A stretch of DNA of 64,000 bases from Streptomyces aureoverticillatus (lineage in GTDB: Bacteria; Actinomycetota; Actinomycetes; Streptomycetales; Streptomycetaceae). Location of the stretch: NCBI RefSeq assembly GCF_014649395.1, contig NZ_BMSY01000002.1:1-64000 (forward strand), given 5' to 3'. A program made the position numbers and the translations under genes. Below the pieces are notes generated by a model. That model had not been told where the DNA came from. It ran no database searches and worked only from the letters and a program-made list of their open reading frames with translations. Numbering within the stretch: the stretch's first letter is position 1; the number at the start of each line of letters is the position of its first letter. Below, piece by piece: positions 19,200 to 27,119 of this stretch.

Positions 19200-19215
19200 G
19201 AAGGAGCTGGAGAGC

Positions 19216-20217
19216 ATGGCGAAGATCAAGCCCAGTCGGGGCGCCGCGCACGCGCGCATCATGGGCGTCGGCGGCTACCGCCCGACCCGTGTGGTGCCCA
19301 ACGAGGTGATCCTCGAGAAGATCGACTCGTCCGACGAGTGGATCCGCTCCCGCTCCGGCATCGCGACCCGCCACTGGGCCTCCGAGGAGGAGACCGTGTC
19401 GGCGATGTCCGTCGAGGCGGCCGGCAAGGCGATCGCCGACGCGGGCATCCGGCCCGAGCAGATCGGCGCCGTGGTCGTCTCCACGGTGTCGCACTTCAAG
19501 CAGACCCCGGCCATCGCCACGGAGATCGCGGACAAGCTCGGCACGGGCAGGCCCGCCGCGTTCGACATCTCCGCGGGATGTGCCGGATTCGGCTACGGCC
19601 TGACCCTCGCCAAGGGCATGGTCGTCGACGGCTCCGCGGAGTACGCGCTGGTCATCGGCGTGGAGCGGCTCAGCGACCTGACCGACCTGGAGGACCGCTC
19701 GACGGCCTTCCTGTTCGGTGACGGCGCCGGCGCCGTCGTCGTCGGCCCCGCCAAGGAGCCGGCCATCGGCCCCACGGTGTGGGGTTCGGAGGGCGACAAG
19801 TCCGAGACCATCAAGCAGACCGAGTCCTGGGAGGCGTACCGCACGGGCGCGCCCAGCAAGTTCCCTGCCATTACGCAGGAGGGCCAGGCGGTGTTCCGCT
19901 GGGCCGTGTTCGAGATGGCGAAGGTCGCCCAGCAGGCGCTGGACGCGGCCGGAATCACCGCGAACGACCTGGACGTCTTCATTCCGCACCAGGCCAACAT
20001 GCGGATCATCGACTCGATGGTGAAGACTTTGAAGCTGCCGGAGCACGTCACGGTCGCCCGTGACGTGGAGACCACCGGCAACACCTCGGCCGCCTCGATC
20101 CCGCTCGCGATGGAGCGGCTCCTGGCGACCGGTGAGGCGAAGAGCGGCGACACCGCGCTCGTCATCGGCTTCGGGGCGGGTCTCGTGTACGCCGCCACGG
20201 TCGTTACCCTCCCCTAG
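19216..20217 (+). CDS. fabH: Beta-ketoacyl-ACP synthase III
   Basis: FabH condenses a primer acyl-CoA (branched-chain or acetyl in streptomycetes) with malonyl-ACP to start fatty-acid synthesis. The full catalytic triad is visible: Cys122 in ISAGCAGFG, His258 in IPHQANMRI and Asn289 in TTGNTSAAS. The 333-residue length is normal. DSSDEWIRSRSGIATRHWA near residue 36 is the family's N-terminal signature. The start ATG has a strong Shine-Dalgarno, AAGGAG. It is the second gene of the operon. Confidence 0.96.
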   Translation: MAKIKPSRGAAHARIMGVGGYRPTRVVPNEVILEKIDSSDEWIRSRSGIATRHWASEEETVSAMSVEAAGKAIADAGIRPEQIGAVVVSTVSHFKQTPAIATEIADKLGTGRPAAFDISAGCAGFGYGLTLAKGMVVDGSAEYALVIGVERLSDLTDLEDRSTAFLFGDGAGAVVVGPAKEPAIGPTVWGSEGDKSETIKQTESWEAYRTGAPSKFPAITQEGQAVFRWAVFEMAKVAQQALDAAGITANDLDVFIPHQANMRIIDSMVKTLKLPEHVTVARDVETTGNTSAASIPLAMERLLATGEAKSGDTALVIGFGAGLVYAATVVTLP

Positions 20218-20289
20218 GCACCCGCTGCGGATCTTCGGATCCGTACGGCTGCCGCCACACCCTCTGGATACATACGAAGGAGCGCCAAC

Positions 20290-20538
20290 ATGGCCGCCAC
20301 TCAGGAAGAGATCGTCGCCGGTCTCGCCGAGATCGTGAACGAGATCGCCGGCATCCCGGTCGAGGACGTCCAGCTGGACAAGTCCTTCACCGACGACCTG
20401 GACGTCGACTCGCTGTCCATGGTCGAGGTCGTCGTCGCCGCCGAAGAGCGCTTCGACGTGAAGATCCCGGACGACGACGTCAAGAACCTCAAGACCGTCG
20501 GCGACGCGACGAAGTACATCCTCGAGCACCAGGGCTGA
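20290..20538 (+). CDS. acpP: Acyl carrier protein
   Basis: This 82-residue acidic carrier holds the growing fatty acyl chain on a 4'-phosphopantetheine. The attachment site is Ser41 in DVDSLSMVEVV, with the canonical D-S-L. The acidic helix II and the NLKTVGDATKYI ending are typical. The start has the Shine-Dalgarno AAGGAG. It is the third gene of the fab operon, with a 72-nt spacer before it and a stable hairpin (20545-20573) right after it, which could raise acpP mRNA stability relative to fabF. Confidence 0.97.
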   Translation: MAATQEEIVAGLAEIVNEIAGIPVEDVQLDKSFTDDLDVDSLSMVEVVVAAEERFDVKIPDDDVKNLKTVGDATKYILEHQG

Positions 20539-20544
20539 CATCAG

Positions 20545-20573
20545 GTACGAGCCTGACGACCGCAGGCTCGTAC
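20545..20573 (+). terminator. Intercistronic hairpin after acpP
   Basis: An 11-bp perfect stem (GTACGAGCCTG/CAGGCTCGTAC) with a 7-nt loop begins 7 nt past the acpP stop. There is no T-run and fabF lies 84 nt on, so partial termination or 3'-end protection of acpP mRNA is likelier than full termination. Confidence 0.6.
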
Positions 20574-20656
20574 CCGGCCGGGGCTCATGCCAGCCGCCAC
20601 CCGGCGGTGGCGCCGCCGCATCCGCATCTGAACCAAATCGTGGAGAGAGAAATCCA

Positions 20657-21928
20657 GTGAACTCGACCAATCGCACCGTGGTCGTCACCGGTATCGGCGC
20701 AACCACACCGCTGGGTGGCGACGCGGCATCGACCTGGGAGGGCCTGCTCGCCGGCCGTTCCGGGATCAGCCTCATCGAGGAGGACTGGGCGGCCGAGCTG
20801 CCGGTCCGCATCGCCGGCCGCATCGCCGTCGAGCCGACGGAGACCATCCCGCGCCCGCAGGCCCGCAAGCTCGACCGCTCGGCGCAGTTCGCCCTGGTCG
20901 CGGCCCAGGAGGCCTGGAAGGACGCGGGCTTCACCGGCAGGGCCGGCGAGCCGGGCGAGGGCCCGGACGTCGACCCCGACCGGCTGGGCGCTGTCGTCGC
21001 CTCCGGCATCGGCGGTGTGACGACGCTCCTCGAGCAGTACGACGTGCTGAAGGAGAAGGGCGTACGCCGCGTCTCCCCGCACACGGTCCCGATGCTGATG
21101 CCCAACTCGCCCGCGGCGAACGTCGGCATCGCCCTGAACGCCCGCGCCGGGGTGCACACCCCGGTCTCGGCCTGCGCGTCCGGCGCGGAGGCCATCGGCT
21201 ACGCGATCGAGATGATCCGCACCGGCCGCGCCGACATCGTCGTCGCCGGCGGCACCGAGGCGGCCATCCACCCGCTGCCGATCGTCGCGTTCGGCAACAT
21301 GATGGCGATGTCGAAGAACAACGACGACCCGCAGGGCGCGTCCCGCCCCTACGACCGCGACCGCAACGGCTTCGTGCTCGGTGAGGGCGCGGGCGTGATC
21401 GTCCTGGAGTCCGAGGAGCACGCCAAGGCCCGCGGCGCCAAGATCTACGTGGAGGCGGTCGGCCAGGGCATCTCGGCGGACGCGCACCACATCACGCAGC
21501 CCGAGCCGTCCGGCAACGGCATCGCGAAGGCGCTGCAGAACCTGGTGGACAACACCGGCCTGAAGCCCACCGAGATCGCGCACATCAACGCGCACGCGAC
21601 CTCGACGCCGCAGGGCGACGTCGGCGAGATCAAGGCGCTGCGCCAGGCCTTCGGCGACGACGTCGACCACATGGCGATCGCCTCGACGAAGTCGATGACC
21701 GGTCATCTGCTCGGTGGCGCGGGCGGCGTGGAGACCGTCGCGACGGTCCTCGCGCTCAAGCACCGCATCGCCCCGCCGACGATCAACGTCGACAACCTCG
21801 ACCCCGAGGTCGACGCGGACATCATCCGCGGCGAGGCCCGCCCGCTGCCCGAGGGCACGATCGCGGCCCTGAACGACTCGTTCGGCTTCGGCGGCCACAA
21901 CGTCGTGCTCGCCTTCCGTACGGTCTGA
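20657..21928 (+). CDS. fabF: Beta-ketoacyl-ACP synthase II
   Basis: FabF elongates acyl-ACP with malonyl-ACP in type II fatty-acid synthesis. The catalytic Cys173 is in VSACASGAEA, His313 in NAHATSTPQGD and His350 in MTGHLLGGAGG, the C-H-H triad of elongating KAS enzymes. The 423-residue length is standard. The start is GTG (VNSTNRTVVVTG) after a GGAGAGAG Shine-Dalgarno sequence. It is the last gene of the operon and is followed by a perfect 28-bp hairpin terminator. Confidence 0.96.
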   Translation: MNSTNRTVVVTGIGATTPLGGDAASTWEGLLAGRSGISLIEEDWAAELPVRIAGRIAVEPTETIPRPQARKLDRSAQFALVAAQEAWKDAGFTGRAGEPGEGPDVDPDRLGAVVASGIGGVTTLLEQYDVLKEKGVRRVSPHTVPMLMPNSPAANVGIALNARAGVHTPVSACASGAEAIGYAIEMIRTGRADIVVAGGTEAAIHPLPIVAFGNMMAMSKNNDDPQGASRPYDRDRNGFVLGEGAGVIVLESEEHAKARGAKIYVEAVGQGISADAHHITQPEPSGNGIAKALQNLVDNTGLKPTEIAHINAHATSTPQGDVGEIKALRQAFGDDVDHMAIASTKSMTGHLLGGAGGVETVATVLALKHRIAPPTINVDNLDPEVDADIIRGEARPLPEGTIAALNDSFGFGGHNVVLAFRTV

Positions 21929-21937
21929 CGGCCGCTC

Positions 21938-21998
21938 ACGGTACGTACGACGAGGGCCCACCCGGTCAGACCGGGTGGGCCCTCGTCGTACGTACCGT
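21938..21998. terminator. Perfect 28-bp bidirectional terminator between fabF and DUF3145
   Basis: The arms 21938-21965 and 21971-21998 are perfect complements around the loop tcaga. It begins 9 nt after the fabF stop, and its right arm ends on the last base of the convergent DUF3145 stop codon, so both transcripts end on the same structure. Confidence 0.93.
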
Positions 21999-22492
21999 CA
22001 CACCACCTGGTGCAGCCACCGCACCGGCGCGCCCTCGCCCGCGTAGCGGAACGGCTCCAGTTCGTCGTCCCAGGGCTTGCCGAGGAGCTTGGCCAGCTCG
22101 GCCTCCAGGTCGCTCTCGCCGCGCTGCGAGCGGGCGAGGGCGGCGCGCAGCCGGTCCTCCGGGATCAGGATGTCGCCGTGGATGCCGGTGACGGCGTGGA
22201 AGATGCCGAGCTGGGGCGTCGCGCTGTACCGCTCGCCCTCGGCGGCCGCGGACGGCTCGGCCGTGACCTCGAAGCGCAGCAGGTCCCAGCCGCGCAGCGC
22301 GGAGGCGAGCTTGGAGGCGGTGCCGGCCGAGCCCTGCCAGGAGAACTCGGATCTCCAGGTGCCGGGTGCCGCGGGCTGTCGGATCCAGTCGAGGCTGACG
22401 CGTGCGCCGAGCACGCCCGCGACGGCCCACTCGACGTGCGGGCACAGCGCGCGCGGTGCGGAGTGCACGTACAGAACTCCACGTGTCGTCAC
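21998..22492 (-). CDS. DUF3145 domain-containing protein
   Basis: This conserved actinobacterial protein of 164 residues has unknown function. The N-terminus TTRGVLYVHSAPRALCPHVE and the Trp-rich middle (APGTWRSEFSWQGSAGTASK) are hallmarks of the family, as is the ending EPFRYAGEGAPVRWLHQVV. It has no signal peptide or membrane segment and is probably cytoplasmic. The GTG start has an ideal GGAGGT Shine-Dalgarno 6 nt upstream. It is convergent with fabF; its position next to the fab operon is, from memory, conserved in Streptomyces, which suggests but does not show a link to lipid metabolism. Confidence 0.93.
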   Translation of the reverse strand: MTTRGVLYVHSAPRALCPHVEWAVAGVLGARVSLDWIRQPAAPGTWRSEFSWQGSAGTASKLASALRGWDLLRFEVTAEPSAAAEGERYSATPQLGIFHAVTGIHGDILIPEDRLRAALARSQRGESDLEAELAKLLGKPWDDELEPFRYAGEGAPVRWLHQVV

Positions 22493-22865
22493 CGGGACCT
22501 CCAGTGTGGGACGAGGTGCGCCTTCCCCAGCGGCCTCGCGCCCGTGCCGAGCGATATTCCCCGAATTCCACGAAGACGGAGAAAGTCAAGAAAAGGGGAC
22601 AGATGTGACGTGATGTAATTTAGCGGAACCGCGAAAAGCGGGTGCCACTGGGTGGCGAGGCTACCGTGCGGCGAGGCAAGGAGTGTGACGTACCGTCGGT
22701 CCGCATGCCGGGAAACTCCCAGGTTTCACTCGCTGGGAGGCGCGGAAACCCCCGGCTGGGTGTCCGAGCGCACCCGGGCGGGGACGGACGGGGCATATCA
22801 ACACTCGGCAGGACGCAACCCGAAGGGTCCGTACGACGTCACGTTGGACGACAGAGGGGACGAGG
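22493..22865. other. 373-bp divergent intergenic region
   Basis: No gene is visible between DUF3145 and the SGNH lipoprotein. 22548-22640 is clearly richer in A+T than its surroundings (for example gtgatgtaatttagcgg and aagtcaagaaaagg) and probably holds the divergent promoters; TTGACT occurs on the minus strand in the middle of it. I could not assign -10 boxes with confidence. Confidence 0.4.
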
Positions 22866-23777
22866 ATGCGGAATTCAAGGCACCGCAAACGGGCCGCCGT
22901 CGCCCTCGCGACGGCGGCTCTCACCGGCTTCGCCACGCTCACCGCGTGTGACGCGACCGGCGGCGACGCCGCGGCACCGAACGGGCCGTCCGCCCAGGAC
23001 AGAGCGGCCCCCAAGCCGGCGCCCGTCTGGGACACGAGCCCGCGCTCCCTCGCCGCCGTCGGCGACTCCATCACGCGCGGCTTCGACGCCTGCTCGGTGC
23101 TCTCCGACTGCCCGGAGGCGTCCTGGGCGACCGGCAGCGACGACGGTGTGCGCAGCCTCGCCCAGCGGCTGCTCGGCAAGCAGCGGGCGGCGACACACAG
23201 TTGGAACCACGCGAAGACCGGTGCGCGGATGGCCGACGTTCCGGAGCAGATGAGGCGGGCCGCGGCGCACGATCCCGAGCTGGTGACGGTGATGGCCGGC
23301 GCCAATGACGCCTGCCGCCCGTCAGTCGACCGGATGACCTCCGTGGCGGACTTCCGGGCCGACTTCCAGGAGGCCCTGCGGACGCTGCGCCGCGACCTGC
23401 CCAAGACGCAGGTGTACGTCTCCAGCGTGCCCGACCTGAAGCGGCTCTGGTCGACGGGGCGCACCAACCAGCTCGGCAAGCAGGTGTGGAAGCTCGGGAT
23501 CTGCGCCTCGATGCTGGCCGACGCCGACGCCATGGACCGCGCCGCCACCGACCGGCGCGACACCGTGCAGGCGCGGGTCGTGGCGTACAACAAGGTGCTG
23601 AAGGACGTCTGCGCGAAGGACCGGCGCTGCCGGTACGACGACGGCGCCGTCTTCGACTTCCGGTTCAACGGTGACCAGTTGAGCCACTGGGACTGGTTCC
23701 ACCCGAGCAAGGACGGGCAGTCGCGGCTCGCGGAGATGGCGTTCCGGGGGGTCACGGCCTCCCGGTCGCGGGGGTAG
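22866..23777 (+). CDS. Secreted SGNH/GDSL-type hydrolase lipoprotein
   Basis: This extracytoplasmic esterase-type hydrolase is anchored by lipid. The 303-residue protein has a basic N-terminus (MRNSRHRKRA), a hydrophobic core and the lipobox LTAC with Cys28. Catalytic Ser68 is in block I (VGDSITRGFD), the block III Asn in VMAGANDACR near 141, and the block V Asp and His in HWDWFHPSKDGQ near 280. Six or more cysteines in the mature part suggest disulphides. The substrate is unknown; candidates are lipids, acyl esters or cell-wall esters. It is monocistronic, and a 16-bp terminator hairpin follows. Confidence 0.9.
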   Translation: MRNSRHRKRAAVALATAALTGFATLTACDATGGDAAAPNGPSAQDRAAPKPAPVWDTSPRSLAAVGDSITRGFDACSVLSDCPEASWATGSDDGVRSLAQRLLGKQRAATHSWNHAKTGARMADVPEQMRRAAAHDPELVTVMAGANDACRPSVDRMTSVADFRADFQEALRTLRRDLPKTQVYVSSVPDLKRLWSTGRTNQLGKQVWKLGICASMLADADAMDRAATDRRDTVQARVVAYNKVLKDVCAKDRRCRYDDGAVFDFRFNGDQLSHWDWFHPSKDGQSRLAEMAFRGVTASRSRG

Positions 23778-23795
23778 CGGCGCACCGATCGAACG

Positions 23796-23833
23796 GGAGC
23801 GGCGCGGTGCCTGGTCCGGCACCGCGCCGCTCC
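23796..23833. terminator. Perfect 16-bp terminator between convergent genes
   Basis: The arms 23796-23811 and 23818-23833 are perfect complements around the loop tggtcc. It separates the SGNH hydrolase (right-reading) from the SDR gene (left-reading) and can serve both. Confidence 0.9.
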
Positions 23834-23857
23834 GGCGCTCCGTACGGCCGGTCCGGC

Positions 23858-24709
23858 CTACCGGAAGGACGCGGCGTGCTCGGCCGCCCACTGGGCGAAC
23901 GTGCGGGCCGGGCGGCCGGTGAGGCGCTGGACGGTGTCGACCACCGTGCGGCCCACGGGCGGCGTGTTCTTGTAGACGTCGAGGAGCCAGGCGATGGTCG
24001 CGTCGTCGTGCCCCTGGGCCCGCATCCCGGCCGCGGCCTCCTCCTCCGTCAGCTCGACCAGCGTGATGTCCGAGCCCCGCGCCTCGGCCAGGGCCGCCAC
24101 CTTCTCGCGGAGCGTGAGGGCCTGGGGTCCGGTCACGACGTACTCCTGCCCGGCGTGCCCCTCCTCGGTGAGCGCGACCGCGATCACCGCCCCGATGTCG
24201 CCCTCGTGCACCAGCGCGCTGACCCGGTCGACGAACGGGGCCCGTACCTCGCCCTCGGTCCGGACGGCCTCCGCCCACTCCAGGGTGTTCGCCATGAACT
24301 CGACCGGCATGACCACGGTCCAGTCGAGCTCGCCCGCGCACACCGCGTCCTGCAGCGGGGTCGGCCCGCCGCCGTTGAGCACGGTGACGCGCCGCACACC
24401 GGCCTCGCGGGCCAGGGCGAGGATCTCGGGGCCGGTCTCCAGGGGCTCGTAGCCGCCGCCGGTGAAGGTGATCAGGTGCAGGCCGGTGACACCTTCGAGG
24501 GCGGCCTTGAGCGTCGCGGGCTCCCCGAGGTCACCCCGCACGGCCTCGACGCCCTCCGGGAACTCCGCCTTCGCCGGATCGCGGGTCAGCGCGCGCACCG
24601 CGTGGCCGCGGTCGAGGAGTTCGCGGACGACCTCGCGGCCGACGGTTCCGGTGGCTCCGGCGACGAGGAAGGTGTTCTGGGTGCTGTGGGTGTTCTGGCT
24701 GTTCGTCAT
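23858..24709 (-). CDS. NmrA/azoreductase-like NAD(P)-binding SDR protein
   Basis: This atypical short-chain dehydrogenase has a Rossmann nucleotide motif VAGATGTVGREVV (residues 17-29) of the GxxGxxG type. RALTRDPAKAEF follows beta-2, with an Arg that favours NADP. The catalytic YxxxK is absent, as in NmrA-like sensors and NAD(P)H:quinone oxidoreductase 2-like proteins, so it may be a redox sensor or a quinone/azo reductase. It has 283 residues. It lies 25 nt downstream of the RidA gene and is probably the last gene of a three-gene operon (dehydrogenase, RidA, SDR). TACGTT 6 nt ahead of the ATG may give it an extra leaderless promoter. Confidence 0.87.
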   Translation of the reverse strand: MTNSQNTHSTQNTFLVAGATGTVGREVVRELLDRGHAVRALTRDPAKAEFPEGVEAVRGDLGEPATLKAALEGVTGLHLITFTGGGYEPLETGPEILALAREAGVRRVTVLNGGGPTPLQDAVCAGELDWTVVMPVEFMANTLEWAEAVRTEGEVRAPFVDRVSALVHEGDIGAVIAVALTEEGHAGQEYVVTGPQALTLREKVAALAEARGSDITLVELTEEEAAAGMRAQGHDDATIAWLLDVYKNTPPVGRTVVDTVQRLTGRPARTFAQWAAEHAASFR

Positions 24710-24734
24710 GACCTGAACGTAGAGGGACTTGCGG

Positions 24735-25139
24735 TCAGGTACGGTCCTCGATGGCCGGGAGCGCCGCGACCACGTCCACCTCGATCAGCGCTTCCGGCCG
24801 GAACAGCCGGGGCACCGCCACGGTGGTGCTGGTCGGGGGTGTGCCGGTGAGGTAGGTGCGGCGTACGGCGGCGTAGCCGGGCAGGTCGTCCATGTCCGTC
24901 AGGAACGTACGGATGTTGATGATGTCGGCGAGGGTCGCGCCGTGTGCCTCCAGGAGGGCGGTCAGGGTGGCGAAGATCCCGTGGCTCTGCGCGGTGATGT
25001 CCGCGCCGTCGGCGATCTGCCCGGAGAGGTACAACAGGGCTCCACCGTCGGCGAGTTGGACGCGGGCGACCTGGGAGTAGGGGCCCAGGGGCCGGGGTGC
25101 GGCGGCGGGGTTGTCGAGGGTGATGCGCATGGGGGCCAT
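24735..25139 (-). CDS. RidA/YjgF family enamine/imine deaminase-like protein
   Basis: Proteins of this family hydrolyse reactive enamines and imines from PLP enzymes or act on related intermediates. The 134-residue product has the typical LGPYSQVARV near residue 17 and LYLSGQIADGAD near 36. The Arg of the active site should be in the NIRTFLTDM segment near 76, and PTSTTVAVPRL with the catalytic-loop EVDVVA comes last. Some residues differ from the strict RidA set, so it may belong to a Rid2-7 subgroup. The gene sits between two oxidoreductases on the same strand and may process the product of one of them. Confidence 0.9.
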   Translation of the reverse strand: MAPMRITLDNPAAAPRPLGPYSQVARVQLADGGALLYLSGQIADGADITAQSHGIFATLTALLEAHGATLADIINIRTFLTDMDDLPGYAAVRRTYLTGTPPTSTTVAVPRLFRPEALIEVDVVAALPAIEDRT

Positions 25140-25160
25140 GGGGGCGGTACTCCGGTCTTC

Positions 25161-25213
25161 TTTGCGGTCAGGATTCTTCTTTGAGGTCAGGATCAGGATC
25201 TTTTGAGGTCAGG
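25161..25213. repeat. Short tandem repeat between dehydrogenase and ridA
   Basis: Three units related to tttgaggtcaggat begin at 25161, 25180 and 25202. The last covers the stop codon of the upstream dehydrogenase. A similar cttgcggtcaggta lies over the ridA stop at 24729-24743. The spacing of 19-22 bp suggests slippage or duplication of a gene end rather than an operator. Confidence 0.5.
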
Positions 25214-26057
25214 CCGTGCGGGCGCGGATGTGGGGGACGGCCCGGGCGATGTCCTCGTGGGCCACCGTCGGGTCCGCCGCCGCGGCCTCGTAGTGGGCGC
25301 GGACCGCTTCCATCGCGGGCAACCGCGCCGCGCCCGTGGCCAGCGCCACGTCCTTCGCCGCGAGGTCGTTGCCGAAGTGCACGTCGTCGGCGAAGGCGCG
25401 GGCGACCGCGCCCGCGAGCGGGCCGCGGGCCAGGGCGCCGCGCGCCACCTCCTCGGCCAGGCCCAGCGCGTCGGCCAGGGCCAGCGCCTCCGCGACCAGG
25501 GCGACCCCGCCGAGCACGGCGGTGTTCACGACGACCTTGAGCGCGGCGCCGGAGCCGGGCGGGCCGGTGCGGGTCACGGCGCCGAGGGCGGTGAGCAGGG
25601 GCTCGACGGCGGCGGCGTCCCCGCCCGCGAGGATGCCGAGCTCCCCCGCCGCGGCCTTGTCCGTGCTGCCCATGACGGGCGCGTCGACCAGCGTGACCCC
25701 GTCCGGCAACCGCTCCCCCAACTCCCGTACCGCGTCCGGGCCGACGGTCGACATCTCCACCCAGTGGACGCCCTCCCGCAGCACCGGCACGATCGCGTCG
25801 GCGACGGAACGCAGCGCCTCGGGCCCCGCCAGCATCGTGAGGACGACGTCCGCCTCGCGCACGGCGTCCGCGGGCGTGGCCTCGAGCCGCGCGCCCGCCG
25901 CGACAAGGGGTTCCGCCTTGGCGGCGGTGCGGTTCCAGACGGTCAGCGGGTGCCCGGCGGCCAGGAGGCGGGCGGCCATCGGGGCGCCCATGTGCCCGAG
26001 CCCGAGAAACGCGACGTGCTGTTGGCCCTGAGGGGGTTCCGTGGTGCGTTCGTCCAT
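25209..26057 (-). CDS. NAD(P)-dependent beta-hydroxyacid dehydrogenase family protein
   Basis: This is a 6-phosphogluconate/3-hydroxyisobutyrate dehydrogenase-like enzyme of 282 residues. The Rossmann motif VAFLGLGHMGAPMA (about residues 15-28) is classical. VWNRTAAKAEPL follows beta-2. The substrate-binding VDAPVMGSTDKAAAGEL near 124 corresponds to the DAPVSGG motif with two substitutions, and the catalytic Lys should be in ALKVVVNTAVLGG near 172. It could be an imine reductase-like enzyme, which would fit the RidA neighbour; this is inference. A clear leaderless promoter lies directly ahead of the ATG. It is divergent from a LysR gene that probably controls it. Confidence 0.88.
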   Translation of the reverse strand: MDERTTEPPQGQQHVAFLGLGHMGAPMAARLLAAGHPLTVWNRTAAKAEPLVAAGARLEATPADAVREADVVLTMLAGPEALRSVADAIVPVLREGVHWVEMSTVGPDAVRELGERLPDGVTLVDAPVMGSTDKAAAGELGILAGGDAAAVEPLLTALGAVTRTGPPGSGAALKVVVNTAVLGGVALVAEALALADALGLAEEVARGALARGPLAGAVARAFADDVHFGNDLAAKDVALATGAARLPAMEAVRAHYEAAAADPTVAHEDIARAVPHIRARTA

Positions 26058-26064
26058 GGGTACG

Positions 26065-26093
26065 ACGCTAGGTCCGGGCAGGTGATGCGACAA
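26065..26093 (-). promoter_or_regulatory. Promoter of the dehydrogenase operon
   Basis: On the minus strand TTGTCG (26088-26093) and TAGCGT (26065-26070) are separated by 17 bp. The -10 ends 7 nt before the ATG at 26057, as expected for a leaderless transcript. The divergent lysR start is only 22 bp from the -35, so the regulator can act on both. Confidence 0.65.
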
Positions 26094-26115
26094 GCGAATG
26101 TCTAGCATGTCAGCC

Positions 26116-27060
26116 ATGCAGGAATCGCATGAGCCGAGTCATGAGTCGAGTGACGTGTCCACCGTCTGGCTGCGCGCGTTCCTGGAGGTGGCCCGGCACG
26201 GCTCCTTCACCGTGGCCGCGCGCCGCCTCGGCTGGACGCAGTCCGCCGTGTCCCGTCAGATCGCCGCCCTGGAGAACGCGCTCGGCGGCGCGCCTCTCTT
26301 CGACCGGCTGCCGCGCGGCGTACGCCTCACCGCGCACGGCCGGGCCGCGCTGCCGTACACGGAGGCGGCGCTCGGTCAACTGGCCCGGATGCGGCGGGAG
26401 TTGACGGACCTGGACGGCGCGGCGGGCGGGCTGCTGCGGTTCGGGGCGTTCGCGACGGCGGACGCGGCCCTGGTGCCGCGGGCGCTCGCGCTGTTCCGCG
26501 AGCGGCACCCCGGGGTGACCCTCACGCGCGAGGAGGGCTTCACGCGGCCGCTGCTCACCCGCCTCACGGAGGGCGAACTCGACCTGGCGGTGGTGTCCAC
26601 GACCGGCGGCCCGCTGCCCGAGGACGTCTGCGAACTGCACCACCTCCTCGACGAGACGCTGTACGTGGCGGTGCCCGCCGACCACCCCCTGGCGGGCGAG
26701 CCCCGCGTCGACCTGGACCGACTCGCCGACGACGACTGGGTGTCCGGCAGCCCCGAGCCGGCCGGCAGCCTCCTCGACGCGGCGCTGCGGCACGGCTTCC
26801 GGCCCCGGATCGCCCATGTGGTGGGCGAGTGGACCGCCAAGCAGGGGTACGTGGCCGCGGGTCTCGGCGTCACGCTGGTGCCGGCGCTCGCGGCACAGGG
26901 GGTGCGGCCGGACATCGCCCTGGTGCCGGTGCGGGACGAGGGCGCGCCCGCGCGGGTGGTGTACGCGGCGACGGCGCGGGGGCGGTCGCGGGTGCCGAGC
27001 GTGGAGCCGTTCGTCGCCGCGCTGCGGGACGCGGCGCGGCTTGTGACCCGGCACCCGTAG
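26116..27060 (+). CDS. LysR family transcriptional regulator
   Basis: The N-terminal HTH is WLRAFLEVARHGSFTVAARR followed by LGWTQSAVSRQIAALENALG (about residues 18-57), unmistakably LysR. The rest is the periplasmic-binding-protein-like effector domain (GLLRFGAFATADAALVPRAL near 104, ELDLAVVSTTGG near 153). It has 314 residues. ATG 26116 is preferred because TAGCAT lies 7 nt upstream; in-frame ATGs at 26098 and 26107 are alternatives. It is divergent from the dehydrogenase-RidA-SDR operon and should regulate that operon and itself; the co-inducer is unknown. Confidence 0.92.
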   Translation: MQESHEPSHESSDVSTVWLRAFLEVARHGSFTVAARRLGWTQSAVSRQIAALENALGGAPLFDRLPRGVRLTAHGRAALPYTEAALGQLARMRRELTDLDGAAGGLLRFGAFATADAALVPRALALFRERHPGVTLTREEGFTRPLLTRLTEGELDLAVVSTTGGPLPEDVCELHHLLDETLYVAVPADHPLAGEPRVDLDRLADDDWVSGSPEPAGSLLDAALRHGFRPRIAHVVGEWTAKQGYVAAGLGVTLVPALAAQGVRPDIALVPVRDEGAPARVVYAATARGRSRVPSVEPFVAALRDAARLVTRHP

Positions 27061-27119
27061 CGCTCGCCTCCCTCGCCCCGCGATACTTCCGCCACCTCAC
27101 CTGCAACGGAAGGACTCAC

